Below, one piece after another: positions 1-7,200 of a stretch of 11,142 bases of DNA. The number at the start of each line of letters is the position of its first letter. Positions within the stretch are counted from its first letter, which is position 1. This DNA comes from Candidatus Nesterenkonia stercoripullorum (GTDB lineage: Bacteria > Actinomycetota > Actinomycetes > Actinomycetales > Micrococcaceae). A program made the translations under genes and the position numbers. The stretch lies in the NCBI GenBank assembly GCA_019114115.1, contig DXGD01000202.1, positions 1-11,142 of the forward strand, in the 5' to 3' direction. Under the pieces are notes generated by a model. It was not told where the DNA came from and searched no databases. It saw only the letters and a program-made list of their open reading frames with translations.

Positions 1-290
1 TTGAACGCCTCACCGGAGGGTTCGACGCCGACCGTCTCCAGCACGCGTTCCAAGCCGTGGTCGTCGATCGCCAGCGCATAGATGAAGGGCTTGGAGATCG
101 ACTGGATCGTGAATTCGTGGCCATCCTCGCCGCTGGAGTACGCGGAACCATCTGCTGTGGCGATCGCCAGGGCCTGTCGGTGAGGGTCGGCCTTCGCCAG
201 TTCGGGGATGTAGTCAGCGACATGACCGGAGGTGTCCTCGGCGCAATGAGCCAGCACATCGGCAAGATAGTCAGGAATGAAATTCTGCAT
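1..290 (-). CDS. glsA: Glutaminase A, N-terminal part (cut by window edge)
   Basis: Partial gene: 96 codons from an ATG at 290 run off the left edge in an open frame. Glutaminase hydrolyses L-glutamine to glutamate and ammonia in the cytoplasm. It belongs to the serine-dependent, beta-lactamase-fold glutaminase family. The translation shows the family landmarks: DYIPELAKADP at residues 26-36, the catalytic SxxK motif inside QSISKPF (Ser64, Lys67), and GVEPSGEAF at 88-96. About two thirds of a usual ~310-residue protein is missing. I chose the ATG at 290 because the protein then starts with the usual short lead-in (MQNFIPDYL). A weak GAGAAAG lies about 10 bases upstream. A GTG at 317 in the same frame is a less likely alternative start. 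The gene is divergent from the urease operon, and both release ammonia. Confidence 0.9.
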   Translation of the reverse strand, partial: MQNFIPDYLADVLAHCAEDTSGHVADYIPELAKADPHRQALAIATADGSAYSSGEDGHEFTIQSISKPFIYALAIDDHGLERVLETVGVEPSGEAF

Positions 291-445
291 AAAGAAAGAG
301 CTTTCTCTCGGGACCACCTCTATTCTCGCATCGTCACCCCTGGTCGGAGGCCCCTTGGCACTCTGTGCGCGAATCCGCACCGCCAGAGAGGTCCAGCGTG
401 GTGATGGAGCCTTCAGGAGGACAGGCCGCCATCAGCCCACCGGAC

Positions 446-472
446 GTAGCCTGGGCGTAACACAGGCGTTAC
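446..472 (+). promoter_or_regulatory. GlnR-like operator array upstream of ureA
   Basis: Three half-sites sit in the same orientation at 11-base steps: GTAGC (446-450), GTAAC (457-461) and GTTAC (468-472), with 6-base spacers. The actinobacterial nitrogen regulator GlnR binds paired sites of the form GTnAC-n6-GnAAC, and the pair GTAAC-n6-GTTAC fits closely. The last two sites are also inverted repeats of each other, so a dimeric repressor of another family could bind. The array sits about one helical turn upstream of the -10-like hexamer at 483-488. That would place it over the -35 region, a position compatible with repression. That GlnR controls this operon is inference. Confidence 0.5.
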
Positions 473-482
473 ACAGAGAGCT

Positions 483-488
483 TATGCT
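483..488 (+). promoter_or_regulatory. Putative ureA promoter -10 element
   Basis: TATGCT fits the TAnnnT form of an actinobacterial -10 box. No good -35 hexamer lies 16-18 bases upstream, since that place is taken by the GlnR-like sites. A start near 495 would give a leader of roughly 108 bases before ureA. This is a sequence match only. Confidence 0.35.
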
Positions 489-490
489 GA

Positions 491-505
491 GGCGCAATCA
501 GCGCC
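491..505. repeat. Small inverted repeat in ureA leader
   Basis: GGCGC (491-495) and GCGCC (501-505) are perfect 5-base arms around AATCA. The element lies at or just after the predicted transcription start and could be an operator or a short hairpin in the 5' leader. Arms this short can arise by chance in GC-rich DNA. Confidence 0.3.
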
Positions 506-602
506 ATTCTCCACCGGCATCGGCGAGCCATCCCGCCCGCGGCATGCTGACGGAACGACCTGTGCCGGACCTGACCTGTCGCGGACGTGAAAGGAGCAGC
601 CA

Positions 603-905
603 GTGCATCTGACTCCCGCCGACACCGAGAAGCTTCTGCTGGCTACTGCCGCCATGGTCGCCCGCGACCGCTTGGACCGTGGCGTGATCCTGAACTATCC
701 GGAATGCGTCGCCTTGCTCTCCTCGTGGGTCATCGAACGTGCGCGCGAAGGACGCGACGTCGCGGACCTCATGGAATCGGGACGTCACGTGCTCTCTCGC
801 GCCCAGGTCATGGAGGGAGTCGCGGAAGCGCTGACAGACCTTCAGGTCGAGGCGACATTTCCCGACGGCCGCAAGCTCGTGACGCTGCACCACCCCATCG
901 GCTGA
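603..905 (+). CDS. ureA: Urease gamma subunit UreA
   Basis: Smallest structural subunit of nickel urease, which hydrolyses urea to ammonia and carbamate in the cytoplasm. The 100-residue protein has the usual length. It begins [13 protein letters not shown], followed by [33 protein letters not shown] and [17 protein letters not shown], all typical of UreA. The start is GTG at 603 with AAGGAG at 591-596 and a 6-base spacer, which fixes it. It is the first gene of the operon and is followed by ureB after 22 bases (to the ATG at 928), the only clear gap in the cluster. Confidence 0.97.
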   Translation: MHLTPADTEKLLLATAAMVARDRLDRGVILNYPECVALLSSWVIERAREGRDVADLMESGRHVLSRAQVMEGVAEALTDLQVEATFPDGRKLVTLHHPIG

Positions 906-927
906 CCGGAGATTTCAGGAGACTGTG

Positions 928-1269
928 ATGAACGAGACCTCTGCCAAGGGCCCCGGTGCCATCCGCGTGCGCCCCGGCACCATCGAACTCAACGCCCGCG
1001 CGACGGCGGAACAGCGTATCCGCCTTGTCTTCCACAACACTGGCGATCGGCCCATCCAGATTGGCTCCCATATACACCTGCCGGACGTGAACCCGGCCTT
1101 GGAATTCGATCGGGCACGTGCTCAGGGGTACCGCCTCGATGTCCCCGCAGGGGCCTCCCAGCGATTCGAGCCGGGCGTTTCCCGCGAGCTCGACATCGTT
1201 GCCCTGGGCGGGCGCGGCGTCGTGCCCGGGGTCCGGCTCCCGGAGCACCTGCGGGAGGGAGAAGCCTGA
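928..1269 (+). CDS. ureB: Urease beta subunit UreB
   Basis: Structural subunit that packs against UreC and supports the active-site flap. The protein is about 113 residues from ATG 928. A GTG directly before it at 925 is in frame, but AGGAG at 917-921 is spaced correctly (6 bases) only for the ATG. UreB signatures are clear: [10 protein letters not shown] near the N-terminus, [33 protein letters not shown] and [17 protein letters not shown]. Two places differ from the textbook sequence. The usual GSHYHF-x-E-x-N is [10 protein letters not shown] here, and the usual FGFRG-like tail reads [10 protein letters not shown]. The stop overlaps the ureC start by one base (TGATG), which suggests coupled translation. 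Confidence 0.96.
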   Translation: MNETSAKGPGAIRVRPGTIELNARATAEQRIRLVFHNTGDRPIQIGSHIHLPDVNPALEFDRARAQGYRLDVPAGASQRFEPGVSRELDIVALGGRGVVPGVRLPEHLREGEA

Positions 1270-2972
1270 TGGCCATCATCGACCGTTCCAGCTATGCCGC
1301 GATGTACGGCCCCACCGCGGGCGACCAGGTCCGGCTGTCCGATACCGACCTGTGGATCGAGGTGGAGGAGGACCGTACGGCCGGAGGTGAAGAAGCCGTC
1401 TTCGGCGGCGGGAAATCCATCCGCGAGTCGATGGCCCAGGGCACGATCAGCCGCGCCGACGGCGCCCTGGACACTGTCATCACCAATGCCGTCATCCTGG
1501 ATTGGTGGGGCATCATCCGCGCCGATATCGGCATCCGCAGCGGCCGGATCGTCGGCATCGGCCACGCGGGGAACCCTGATATCAGCGACGGCATCGACGT
1601 CGATCTGCATATCGGCCCCTCAACCGATGTCATTGCGGGAGAGGGCCGGATCGTCACTGCGGGTGCCTTCGACTCCCACGTCCACCTGCTCTCCCCGTCG
1701 CAGATCCACGAGGCACTGGCCACCGGCATCACCACAGTCGCCGGCGGCGGAACTGGCCCGTCGGAAGGCTCGAAGGCCACGACGGTCACTCCAGGCCCGT
1801 ACCATCTGCAGGCCATGCACCGGGCGCTAGACAGCCTGCCGGTGAACGTCGCCCTGCTGGGGAAGGGCAATACCGTCTCCACTGCCGGCCTGGCCGAACA
1901 GGCGCTGGCCGGCGCTGCCGGGTACAAGGTGCATGAGGACTGGGGCGCCACCCCCGCCGCCATCGACGCCGCACTGACCGCGGCGCAGCAGTGGGGCCTC
2001 CAGGTGGCGCTGCACTCGGACTCTCTCAACGAGTCCGGTTTCGTGGAATCGACGATCTGCGCGATCGACGGACGCTCGATCCATGCCTTCCACATCGAAG
2101 GCGCAGGCGGCGGGCACGCCCCCGATATCCTCACCCTGGCGAGCCTCCCGCATGTGATTCCCGGCTCCACCAATCCGACGCTGCCGCACACGGTGAACAC
2201 CGTGGCCGAGCACCTGGACATGCTGATGGTGTGCCACCACCTGAACCCCTCGGTTCCGGAGGACCTGGCCTTCGCTGAGTCGCGGATCCGCGGCACGACG
2301 ATCGCCGCCGAGGACATCCTGCACGATATGGGTGCACTCTCCATCACCTCCTCGGATGCGCAGGCGATGGGCAGAATCGGAGAGGTCATCACGCGGACCT
2401 GGCAGGTCGCCCATGTGATGAAGAATGTGCGCGGTCCACTCGGCGGAGGTCTGCCCGCAGACAACGAACGAGCCCGCCGCTACGTCGCCAAGTACACGAT
2501 CAATCCGGCAGTCGCCCACGGCATCTCGGGCGACCTCGGGTCGATCGAACGGGGCAAACTCGCAGATCTGGCCATCTGGGACCCGAAGTTCTTCGGCATC
2601 CGGCCTGATCTGGTCGTCAAAGGCGGGACCATCGCCTGGGGCGCCCTGGGCGATCCGAACGCCTCGATCCCAACCCCGCAGCCCATCCTGCAGCGCCCGA
2701 CATTCGGCCACACCACCGCTGCGGACCACTCGATCACCTATGTCGCACCGGCGGCCCTGGAGAACGGGATCGCCGGAGAGCTCGGGCTGAATCGCACAGT
2801 GCGTGCGGTGGAATCCACCCGCGGTATCGGCAAAGCGGATATGCGCAACAATGCCGTGCTCCCCGACATCGCGATCCGTGCAGATACGTTCGAGATCAGC
2901 ATCGACGGAGAAGAAGTCCGCCCGTCGCCGGCGGAGCGGCTGCCGCTGGCCCAGTTCTACAGCATGTTCTGA
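1269..2972 (+). CDS. ureC: Urease alpha (catalytic) subunit UreC
   Basis: Catalytic subunit holding the two-nickel centre, of full length (567 residues). All key residues of the family can be placed, at +3 relative to Klebsiella numbering. They are the nickel ligands His137 and His139 (DSHVH), the carbamylated Lys220 in GYKVHEDWG with His222, His249 ([11 protein letters not shown]), His275 ([12 protein letters not shown]) and Asp363 (SSDAQAMGR). The mobile flap Cys322 and His323 (VCHHL) and Arg339 are also present, so an active enzyme is expected. The family's HTEG reads HIEG here, and the flap-proximal RRETIAAED reads [10 protein letters not shown] strong GGGAGGGAG at 1254-1262 precedes the ATG, which overlaps the ureB stop. 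The next gene, ureF, again begins inside the stop codon. Confidence 0.98.
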   Translation: MAIIDRSSYAAMYGPTAGDQVRLSDTDLWIEVEEDRTAGGEEAVFGGGKSIRESMAQGTISRADGALDTVITNAVILDWWGIIRADIGIRSGRIVGIGHAGNPDISDGIDVDLHIGPSTDVIAGEGRIVTAGAFDSHVHLLSPSQIHEALATGITTVAGGGTGPSEGSKATTVTPGPYHLQAMHRALDSLPVNVALLGKGNTVSTAGLAEQALAGAAGYKVHEDWGATPAAIDAALTAAQQWGLQVALHSDSLNESGFVESTICAIDGRSIHAFHIEGAGGGHAPDILTLASLPHVIPGSTNPTLPHTVNTVAEHLDMLMVCHHLNPSVPEDLAFAESRIRGTTIAAEDILHDMGALSITSSDAQAMGRIGEVITRTWQVAHVMKNVRGPLGGGLPADNERARRYVAKYTINPAVAHGISGDLGSIERGKLADLAIWDPKFFGIRPDLVVKGGTIAWGALGDPNASIPTPQPILQRPTFGHTTAADHSITYVAPAALENGIAGELGLNRTVRAVESTRGIGKADMRNNAVLPDIAIRADTFEISIDGEEVRPSPAERLPLAQFYSMF

Positions 2973-3700
2973 TGAGCTGTTCTGAAGCAATTGGCCCCTG
3001 GGATGCCTACACCGTAGGACTTCTGCTCGCGGACGCGCGCCTGCCCTCAGGCGGCCACGTCTCCTCCTCAGGCCTGGAGCCGGCGCTGCTCGCCGGGCTC
3101 GATCGCCGCGAGGTCGCCGACTTCATGCGCGATCGTGCGGCGACCGCGGCGACTGTGGACGCCGGGGCCGCCGTCGTCGTCCGTCGCCTGCTGCTGGAGG
3201 CGGCGACGGACCCGGGCACAGCGGCTGATCGTGCTGAACGGCGTGCCGGCTCGGTCCGCCCGCTGGTGCAGGCGTGGGCGGCCAGAACCCCCGGGGCAGC
3301 CGCCCGGCAGATCTCCTATGAGCTCGGAAGAGGTCTGCATCGGCTGTGCCACACGCTGTGGCCCGAGGCAGAGACGCTGACGGACCTGGAGCTGCCGGCC
3401 CCCCGGCCGGTCGTCCTGGGCGCCATCGCCGCCCATACGGGACTCTCGGCAGCGGAGCTCGCCCGGCTGGTGATCTACGACGACGCCGCCTCCGCCGCCG
3501 CGGCCCTGCTGAAACTGGACCCGGGCGATCCGGCCGAGGCCATGTCCATGGCGATGGACGCCTGCGCGAGCCTGGAACACCGCATCGCCGACCTAGCAGC
3601 CCTCACCGACCCGACACAGATACCGTACGCAAGCGCTCCCCTGTCAGAAGGCTGGACGGAGCGCCACGCACTGAACCCCAGGAGGCTTTTCCGTGCCTGA
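2972..3700 (+). CDS. ureF: Urease accessory protein UreF
   Basis: UreF forms the activation complex with UreD and UreG on apo-urease and gates GTP-dependent nickel insertion. The protein has 242 residues, normal for the family, and is all-helical and alanine-rich. Recognition rests on the N-terminal [20 protein letters not shown] (residues 17-36) and the C-terminal [22 protein letters not shown] (start of the motif near residue 221), together with its place between ureC and ureG. The middle is divergent, as is usual for UreF. The ATG overlaps the ureC stop by one base (TGATG), and the ureG start lies inside its last codons. Confidence 0.93.
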   Translation: MSCSEAIGPWDAYTVGLLLADARLPSGGHVSSSGLEPALLAGLDRREVADFMRDRAATAATVDAGAAVVVRRLLLEAATDPGTAADRAERRAGSVRPLVQAWAARTPGAAARQISYELGRGLHRLCHTLWPEAETLTDLELPAPRPVVLGAIAAHTGLSAAELARLVIYDDAASAAAALLKLDPGDPAEAMSMAMDACASLEHRIADLAALTDPTQIPYASAPLSEGWTERHALNPRRLFRA

Positions 3701-4499
3701 CACGACCACCCCCGACCTCACCACATCAGCTCAGCGCGCACTGCGCCTCGGCATCGCCGGGCCGGTGGGGACCGGCAAGTCCTCACTCATCGCGCTGGTG
3801 TGCTCTGCGCTGGCCGCTGATCTTCGTCTCGGCGTCATTACCAATGACATCTACACTGATGAGGATGCCCGGTTCTTGCGCTCCGCCGCGGTGCTTGACC
3901 CGGAGCGCATTCGCGCGGTCGAGACCGGAGCCTGCCCGCATACCGCCATCCGTGATGACATCACGGCGAACCTACTGGCCACCGAAGACCTGGAGCGGGA
4001 CTTCGCGCCTTTGGACGTCGTGCTCATCGAATCCGGCGGGGACAATCTCACGGCCACGTTCTCGCCTGCGCTGATCGACGCCCAGATCTTCGTCCTGGAT
4101 GTCGCCGGAGGCGGCGACGTCGCCCGAAAAGGCGGCCCCGGCATCGGCCGGGCCGACCTTCTCGTGGTGAACAAGACTGACCTGGCTCCCCACGTGGGCG
4201 TCGACGTCGCGCAGATGCTCTCCGACGCCACTGATGCCCGTGAGGGCCGCGCCGTGCTCGGGCTCTCCCGCCAGGACCCTGAGTCCGTGCAGCTGCTGCG
4301 CGACTGGGTGCTGCGCATCCTCGGCGCCCATCGCCGCGGCAAGCACATTCCCCAGGACCCAGGCCCTATGGCGCCGCACTTCCACGCAGAGGACGACGCC
4401 GACCACGCCTCAGCGGAGCATGCCCACGGTGATTCCGGCTCTGCGACCCACACTCACTCGCATGACCACCCGCACACTCATTCGCACGCACACAGGTGA
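3693..4499 (+). CDS. ureG: Urease accessory GTPase UreG with C-terminal His-rich tail
   Basis: SIMIBI-class GTPase that powers delivery of nickel to urease. The 268 residues contain the P-loop GPVGTGKS (23-30), [12 protein letters not shown] (51-62), the metal-binding Cys-Pro-His (81-83), [12 protein letters not shown] (113-124) and NKTD (160-163). The GTPase domain ends near 215. It is followed by a tail (229-268) with 13 histidines among Asp, Glu, Ser and Thr, ending in alternating His dipeptides. In actinobacterial UreG proteins I recall, such a stretch sits at the N-terminus. Here the N-terminus has none, and no ureE is present, so the tail may take over nickel binding (inference). The start is GTG 3693 with AGGAGG at 3680-3685. 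The gene overlaps ureF by 8 bases. Confidence 0.97.
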   Translation: MPDTTTPDLTTSAQRALRLGIAGPVGTGKSSLIALVCSALAADLRLGVITNDIYTDEDARFLRSAAVLDPERIRAVETGACPHTAIRDDITANLLATEDLERDFAPLDVVLIESGGDNLTATFSPALIDAQIFVLDVAGGGDVARKGGPGIGRADLLVVNKTDLAPHVGVDVAQMLSDATDAREGRAVLGLSRQDPESVQLLRDWVLRILGAHRRGKHIPQDPGPMAPHFHAEDDADHASAEHAHGDSGSATHTHSHDHPHTHSHAHR

Positions 4500-5236
4500 T
4501 GCCACGAACACGGATCTCGGTGTGCTGTCCCGATCGGGGCGACGCTCCAGCACGCATCGACCTGATCACCGGGATGCTGGCACCGCGTCTGATCTCGCGG
4601 ACCCGACGCACCGCACGCGTGGGCATCACCGCAGCCCAGATGCTGCTCCTAGAAGGTGACGACGTCGAGCTCGATATCGAGGTCGACGCGGGCTGCTCGC
4701 TGCAGGTGCAGGATACCGGCGGCACTGTCGCCTACCCGCCACGCGAACGGCCAGCAGATCAGCCGGGCGACGTCGAGCCCTCCCGCTGGAGCACGTCCAT
4801 ACGCCTCGGGGAGGGTGCGGCTCTGTCCTGGAACGGTCTGCCCCTCGTCGTCTCGCAGGGCGCGGTGACTCTCCGGCGCACGACCGCCCACCTAAGCGAG
4901 GGAGCTCGCCTGCTGATGCGCGAGACGGTGGTGCTGGGCCGCCATGGTGAGACCGGCGGCCGGGTCACCTCGGCACTATCGGTCAGCGATGCCCACGGGC
5001 CGGTTCTGCTGGAGGAAACCTCGTTGGACGGTCTGGCTCCGCGTCCTGGGATTCTGGGGCGCCGTCGGGTGCTCGACTCTGTGGTGTGCGCCGGGTTCTC
5101 ACCGGAGACGGCTGCGGGGGATCTCGTCTTCGACCGTCCCGGGGCGATGGCCCGGACGATCGGCGACGACGCCCACCGCACGGCCTTGGACGAGAGAATG
5201 CGCCAGTGGGAGGCAGAGATGCAGCTCAGAGACTGA
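4499..5236 (+). CDS. ureD: Urease accessory protein UreD (UreH)
   Basis: UreD is the scaffold that binds apo-urease and passes nickel from the UreFG complex. The protein has about 245 residues. Family features include GMLAPRLISRT and a strand pattern with LLLEGDDVELDIEVDAGCSL and VQDTGGTVAYPP. Further on come LGEGAALSWNGLPLVVSQGA, LLMRETVVLGRHGETGG and LLEETSLDG. I prefer ATG 4499, which overlaps the ureG stop as TGATG like other junctions in this operon. A GTG at 4496 in the same frame is an alternative, and no strong ribosome binding site separates them. It is the last gene of the operon. A strong hairpin follows 21 bases after the stop. Confidence 0.93.
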   Translation: MPRTRISVCCPDRGDAPARIDLITGMLAPRLISRTRRTARVGITAAQMLLLEGDDVELDIEVDAGCSLQVQDTGGTVAYPPRERPADQPGDVEPSRWSTSIRLGEGAALSWNGLPLVVSQGAVTLRRTTAHLSEGARLLMRETVVLGRHGETGGRVTSALSVSDAHGPVLLEETSLDGLAPRPGILGRRRVLDSVVCAGFSPETAAGDLVFDRPGAMARTIGDDAHRTALDERMRQWEAEMQLRD

Positions 5237-5257
5237 CGCGAACCGCCCGGACACGAA

Positions 5258-5310
5258 AGAAGCCCTCTGGGGCCCAGGATCTTCACGATCACGGGCCCCA
5301 GAGGGCTTCT
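5258..5310. terminator. Bidirectional terminator between ureD and rplI
   Basis: Perfect 18-base inverted repeat: AGAAGCCCTCTGGGGCCC at 5258-5275 and its complement at 5293-5310, with a 17-base loop that holds a second small GATC/GATC pairing. It lies between two convergent operons. On the minus strand the stem is followed by a T-rich TTCTTTC run, so it looks best as terminator of the rpsF-rplI operon. On the plus strand the T-run is short. Confidence 0.88.
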
Positions 5311-5332
5311 CACAGGTGAGCTGTGCGCAGTC

Positions 5333-5785
5333 TCAGCGCTCGGCGACGACCTGCAGGGTCAGCGCAGCCGAAACATCGGCGTGCAGACGGACAGTCGCCT
5401 TGTAGGTGCCGACCGACTTGATGCGCTCGGAGATCTCCACCGCGCGCTTGTCGACGGACGCCAGGCCTGCGGCTTCAGCGGCCTTTGCCACCTGAGCCGG
5501 GCCCACGGTGCCGAACAGGCGACCCGAGTCACCGGTCTTCACCGCGATCGTCAGCGGTGTGGCCTGCAGCTGCTCGGCCAGTGCCTGAGCTTCTTCAGCC
5601 GTAGCGACCTCGCGAGCTTCGCGCTCGGCGCGGATGCGCGCCACGTCCTTCTCGCCGCCCTTGGTCCACGCCATCGCGAAACCGCGGGGCAGCAGGTAGT
5701 TGCGTGCGTAGCCGTTCTTGACCTCGACGACGTCGCCGGGGGTGCCCAGACCGGTCACTTCCTGAGTCAGGATGAGCTTTGCCAT
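5333..5785 (-). CDS. rplI: 50S ribosomal protein L9
   Basis: Large-subunit protein of 150 residues. The N-terminal domain has the classic [37 protein letters not shown] pattern (starting at residue 1), with the RNA-binding GYARNYLLP. It is followed by the long connecting helix (about 42-75, rich in Ala, Glu and Arg) and the C-terminal domain with GRLFGTVG (88-95). The start ATG at 5785 follows an AAAGGAA-type site with a 7-base spacer. It is the last gene of the rpsF-ssb-rpsR-rplI operon, 33 bases after rpsR, and ends 22 bases before the terminator stem. Confidence 0.98.
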   Translation of the reverse strand: MAKLILTQEVTGLGTPGDVVEVKNGYARNYLLPRGFAMAWTKGGEKDVARIRAEREAREVATAEEAQALAEQLQATPLTIAVKTGDSGRLFGTVGPAQVAKAAEAAGLASVDKRAVEISERIKSVGTYKATVRLHADVSAALTLQVVAER

Positions 5786-5818
5786 GTCAGTGTTCCTTTC
5801 CTTCCCAGTAGTCCCGGA

Positions 5819-6058
5819 TCAGCCGCGACCAGCGCCGGAGTAAGGCAGCAGGGCAACCTCACGGGCGTTCTTGATCGCCTGAGCAATCTTGCGCTGCTCC
5901 TGGACGGACACTCCGGTGACCCGGCGTGCACGGATCTTGCCTCGGTCGGAAATGAACTTCCGCAGCAGAGCGGTGTCCTTGTAGTCGATGACCTTGATGT
6001 CGGCAGCCTTCAGCGGGTTCGCCTTGGGCTTTGGCTTCTTGACTTCAGCCTTTGCCAT
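5819..6058 (-). CDS. rpsR: 30S ribosomal protein S18, cysteine-free form
   Basis: Small-subunit protein of 79 residues that pairs with S6 on the platform of the 30S subunit. The core [21 protein letters not shown] (from residue 24), [23 protein letters not shown] and LLPYSG are unmistakable. The protein has no cysteine, so it is the zinc-independent type; zinc-binding S18 has a CxxC near the N-terminus. This form is usual in Micrococcales as I recall it. ATG 6058 follows AAGAAGGAG with a 7-base spacer. A 135-base gap with hairpins separates it from ssb. Confidence 0.98.
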   Translation of the reverse strand: MAKAEVKKPKPKANPLKAADIKVIDYKDTALLRKFISDRGKIRARRVTGVSVQEQRKIAQAIKNAREVALLPYSGAGRG

Positions 6059-6085
6059 CGTGGTGCTCCTTCTTCGTAATCGGAG

Positions 6086-6184
6086 CCCGCACCTCAGCTG
6101 AAGTGCGGGATGGTGGATTGGTGTTCTGGTGAGCCCTCCGGCATCACACCGGAGCGTTCAGAGCCTGTTCACGGGACTGACCCG
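6086..6184 (-). repeat. Hairpins in the ssb-rpsR gap
   Basis: Three inverted repeats lie between ssb and rpsR. They are CCCGCAC/GTGCGGG (6086-6092 and 6103-6109, 10-base loop), CTCCGG/CCGGAG (6136-6141 and 6149-6154, 7-base loop) and CGGG/CCCG (6172-6175 and 6181-6184). None is followed by a T-run in the direction of transcription. They fit mRNA processing or partial attenuation inside the operon better than full termination. The first two stems are solid, the third is weak. Confidence 0.5.
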
Positions 6185-6193
6185 CTCGTGAGG

Positions 6194-6769
6194 CTAGAAC
6201 GGAGGCTCGTTGGAGTTCGGAGTATCCCAGCCGCCGCCGGAGGAGGGCTGGCCGCCCCATGGGTCCGAGGGACCGGAGTCGTTGCCGCCCCAGCCGCCAC
6301 CTTGACCCTGGCCGCCGCCGCCGAAGGAGTCTCCTCCTCCGCCGAAACCGCCGCCTCCGCCGCTGTTGAAGCCGCCGCCTCCGCCGCGGCCCTGTCCGCC
6401 TTGTCCGCCTTGACGCTGCACGCTCGCAGTGGCGAAGCGCAGCGATGGGCCGATCTCATCGACGTCGAGCTCCCAGGAGGTCCGGCGTTCGCCTTCCTTC
6501 GTTTCGAAGGAGCGTGCTTTCAACCGGCCCTGGGCGATGACGCGCATGCCTTTGGTAAGGGACTCCGCGGCGTTCTCCGCAGCTTCGCGCCACAGCGAGC
6601 AGCGGACGAAGAGGGTCTCCCCGTCCTTCCACTCATTGGACTGCCGCTCGAAGAACCGTGGCGTGGACGCGATGACGAAGTTCGAGACCGCCGCGCCCGA
6701 AGGCGTGAAGCGGAGCTCTGGGTCTGCCGTCAGGTTGCCCACAACGGTGATGATGGTCTCGCCGGCCAT
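6194..6769 (-). CDS. ssb: Single-stranded DNA-binding protein
   Basis: Protects single-stranded DNA and recruits replication and repair enzymes. It has 191 residues. The OB-fold domain spans about 1-113, with [21 protein letters not shown] at the N-terminus (from residue 5), [20 protein letters not shown] and [21 protein letters not shown] glycine/glutamine-rich linker follows (about 119-180) with runs of four to five glycines. It ends in the tip NSNEPPF, matching the conserved D/E-x-P-F tail that binds partner proteins. ATG 6769 has AGGAG with a 7-base spacer. Placement between rpsF and rpsR is the classic bacterial arrangement. Confidence 0.97.
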   Translation of the reverse strand: MAGETIITVVGNLTADPELRFTPSGAAVSNFVIASTPRFFERQSNEWKDGETLFVRCSLWREAAENAAESLTKGMRVIAQGRLKARSFETKEGERRTSWELDVDEIGPSLRFATASVQRQGGQGGQGRGGGGGFNSGGGGGFGGGGDSFGGGGQGQGGGWGGNDSGPSDPWGGQPSSGGGWDTPNSNEPPF

Positions 6770-6819
6770 GGATGTGCTCCTAGATACTGCCTAACAGATG
6801 GGGTGCCCGAAATCAGCGA

Positions 6820-7119
6820 TCAGGAGATGCGCTGTTCCTCGGGACGGATGATCTTGGTGCGCATGATCGTCTCGTTCAGCCGCAGGAGCCGGTCCAGCTC
6901 AGCAGCCGAGTCAGGCGTGGAGTGGAAGTCGACGACGGCGTAGATAGCCTCGTTCTTCTTCTTGATCTCGTAAGCCAGACGACGACGTCCCCAGACGTCG
7001 ATCTCGTCCACGGAGCCGCCGTCGCGCTTGACGATCTCCATGTACTTGCCGAGAGTCGGCTCCACTGTGCGCTCATCAACCTCGGGGTCGACGAGCACCA
7101 TCAGTTCATAGTGACGCAT
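6820..7119 (-). CDS. rpsF: 30S ribosomal protein S6
   Basis: First gene of the operon. The 99-residue protein starts [19 protein letters not shown]. It continues with [21 protein letters not shown] (from about residue 34), [10 protein letters not shown] and [15 protein letters not shown], all typical of S6. I place the start at ATG 7119, because S6 proteins begin at MRxYE and AAGGAGG lies 11 bases upstream (7137-7131). An in-frame open stretch reaches 7152, but it would put the ribosome binding site inside the gene. S6 works as a dimer with S18, encoded two genes downstream. Confidence 0.97.
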   Translation of the reverse strand: MRHYELMVLVDPEVDERTVEPTLGKYMEIVKRDGGSVDEIDVWGRRRLAYEIKKKNEAIYAVVDFHSTPDSAAELDRLLRLNETIMRTKIIRPEEQRIS

Positions 7120-7130
7120 GTGTGAACCCA

Positions 7131-7172
7131 CCTCCTTCGGTCTCGCGGTCACGGTCTTTCCGTAACAGGAGG
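7131..7172 (-). promoter_or_regulatory. rpsF SD with facing anti-SD
   Basis: The rpsF Shine-Dalgarno AAGGAGG (7137-7131) is preceded in the mRNA by CCUCCU (7172-7167), a perfect 6-base complement of AGGAGG. Between them a 6-bp hairpin UUACGG-AAAGA-CCGUGA (7165-7149, one G-U pair) can form and bring the two together. The arrangement could hide the ribosome binding site. This is a structural reading by eye, with no folding energy calculated. Confidence 0.4.
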
Positions 7173-7200
7173 TTCGTGTGCATCTGCGCCCGGAACATCG

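Larger units (their letters stand above)
291..602. other. Divergent glsA-ureA regulatory region
   Basis: This 312-base stretch has no gene I can support. It should hold the promoters of glsA (minus) and ureA (plus). Visible elements are: a small AGAAAG-AG-CTTTCT palindrome at 293-306, just upstream of the glsA start; three GlnR-like half-sites at 446-472; a TATGCT -10-like hexamer at 483-488; and a GGCGC-n5-GCGCC inverted repeat at 491-505. I could not pick a convincing promoter for glsA. Short open frames across the region have no family resemblance or fitting ribosome binding site. Confidence 0.7.

Noticed and set aside
277..612. Plus-strand frame across the glsA-ureA gap
   Set aside because: It overlaps the glsA start and regulatory sites, with no recognisable protein and no convincing ribosome binding site.
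1292..2990. Long open frames of about 390 codons on the strand opposite ureC
   Set aside because: They mirror the codon pattern of ureC, have Arg/Ser/Pro-rich composition and no family resemblance, while ureC itself is certain.
3693..4499. UreG as a fusion of UreG and UreE
   Set aside because: After the GTPase domain only a ~55-residue tail follows. There is no UreE fold, only the His-rich stretch that resembles a UreE C-terminus.
6197..6420. Gly-rich repetitive DNA in ssb as a possible tandem repeat element
   Set aside because: The repetitiveness follows from the normal glycine-rich linker of SSB, and the copies are irregular.
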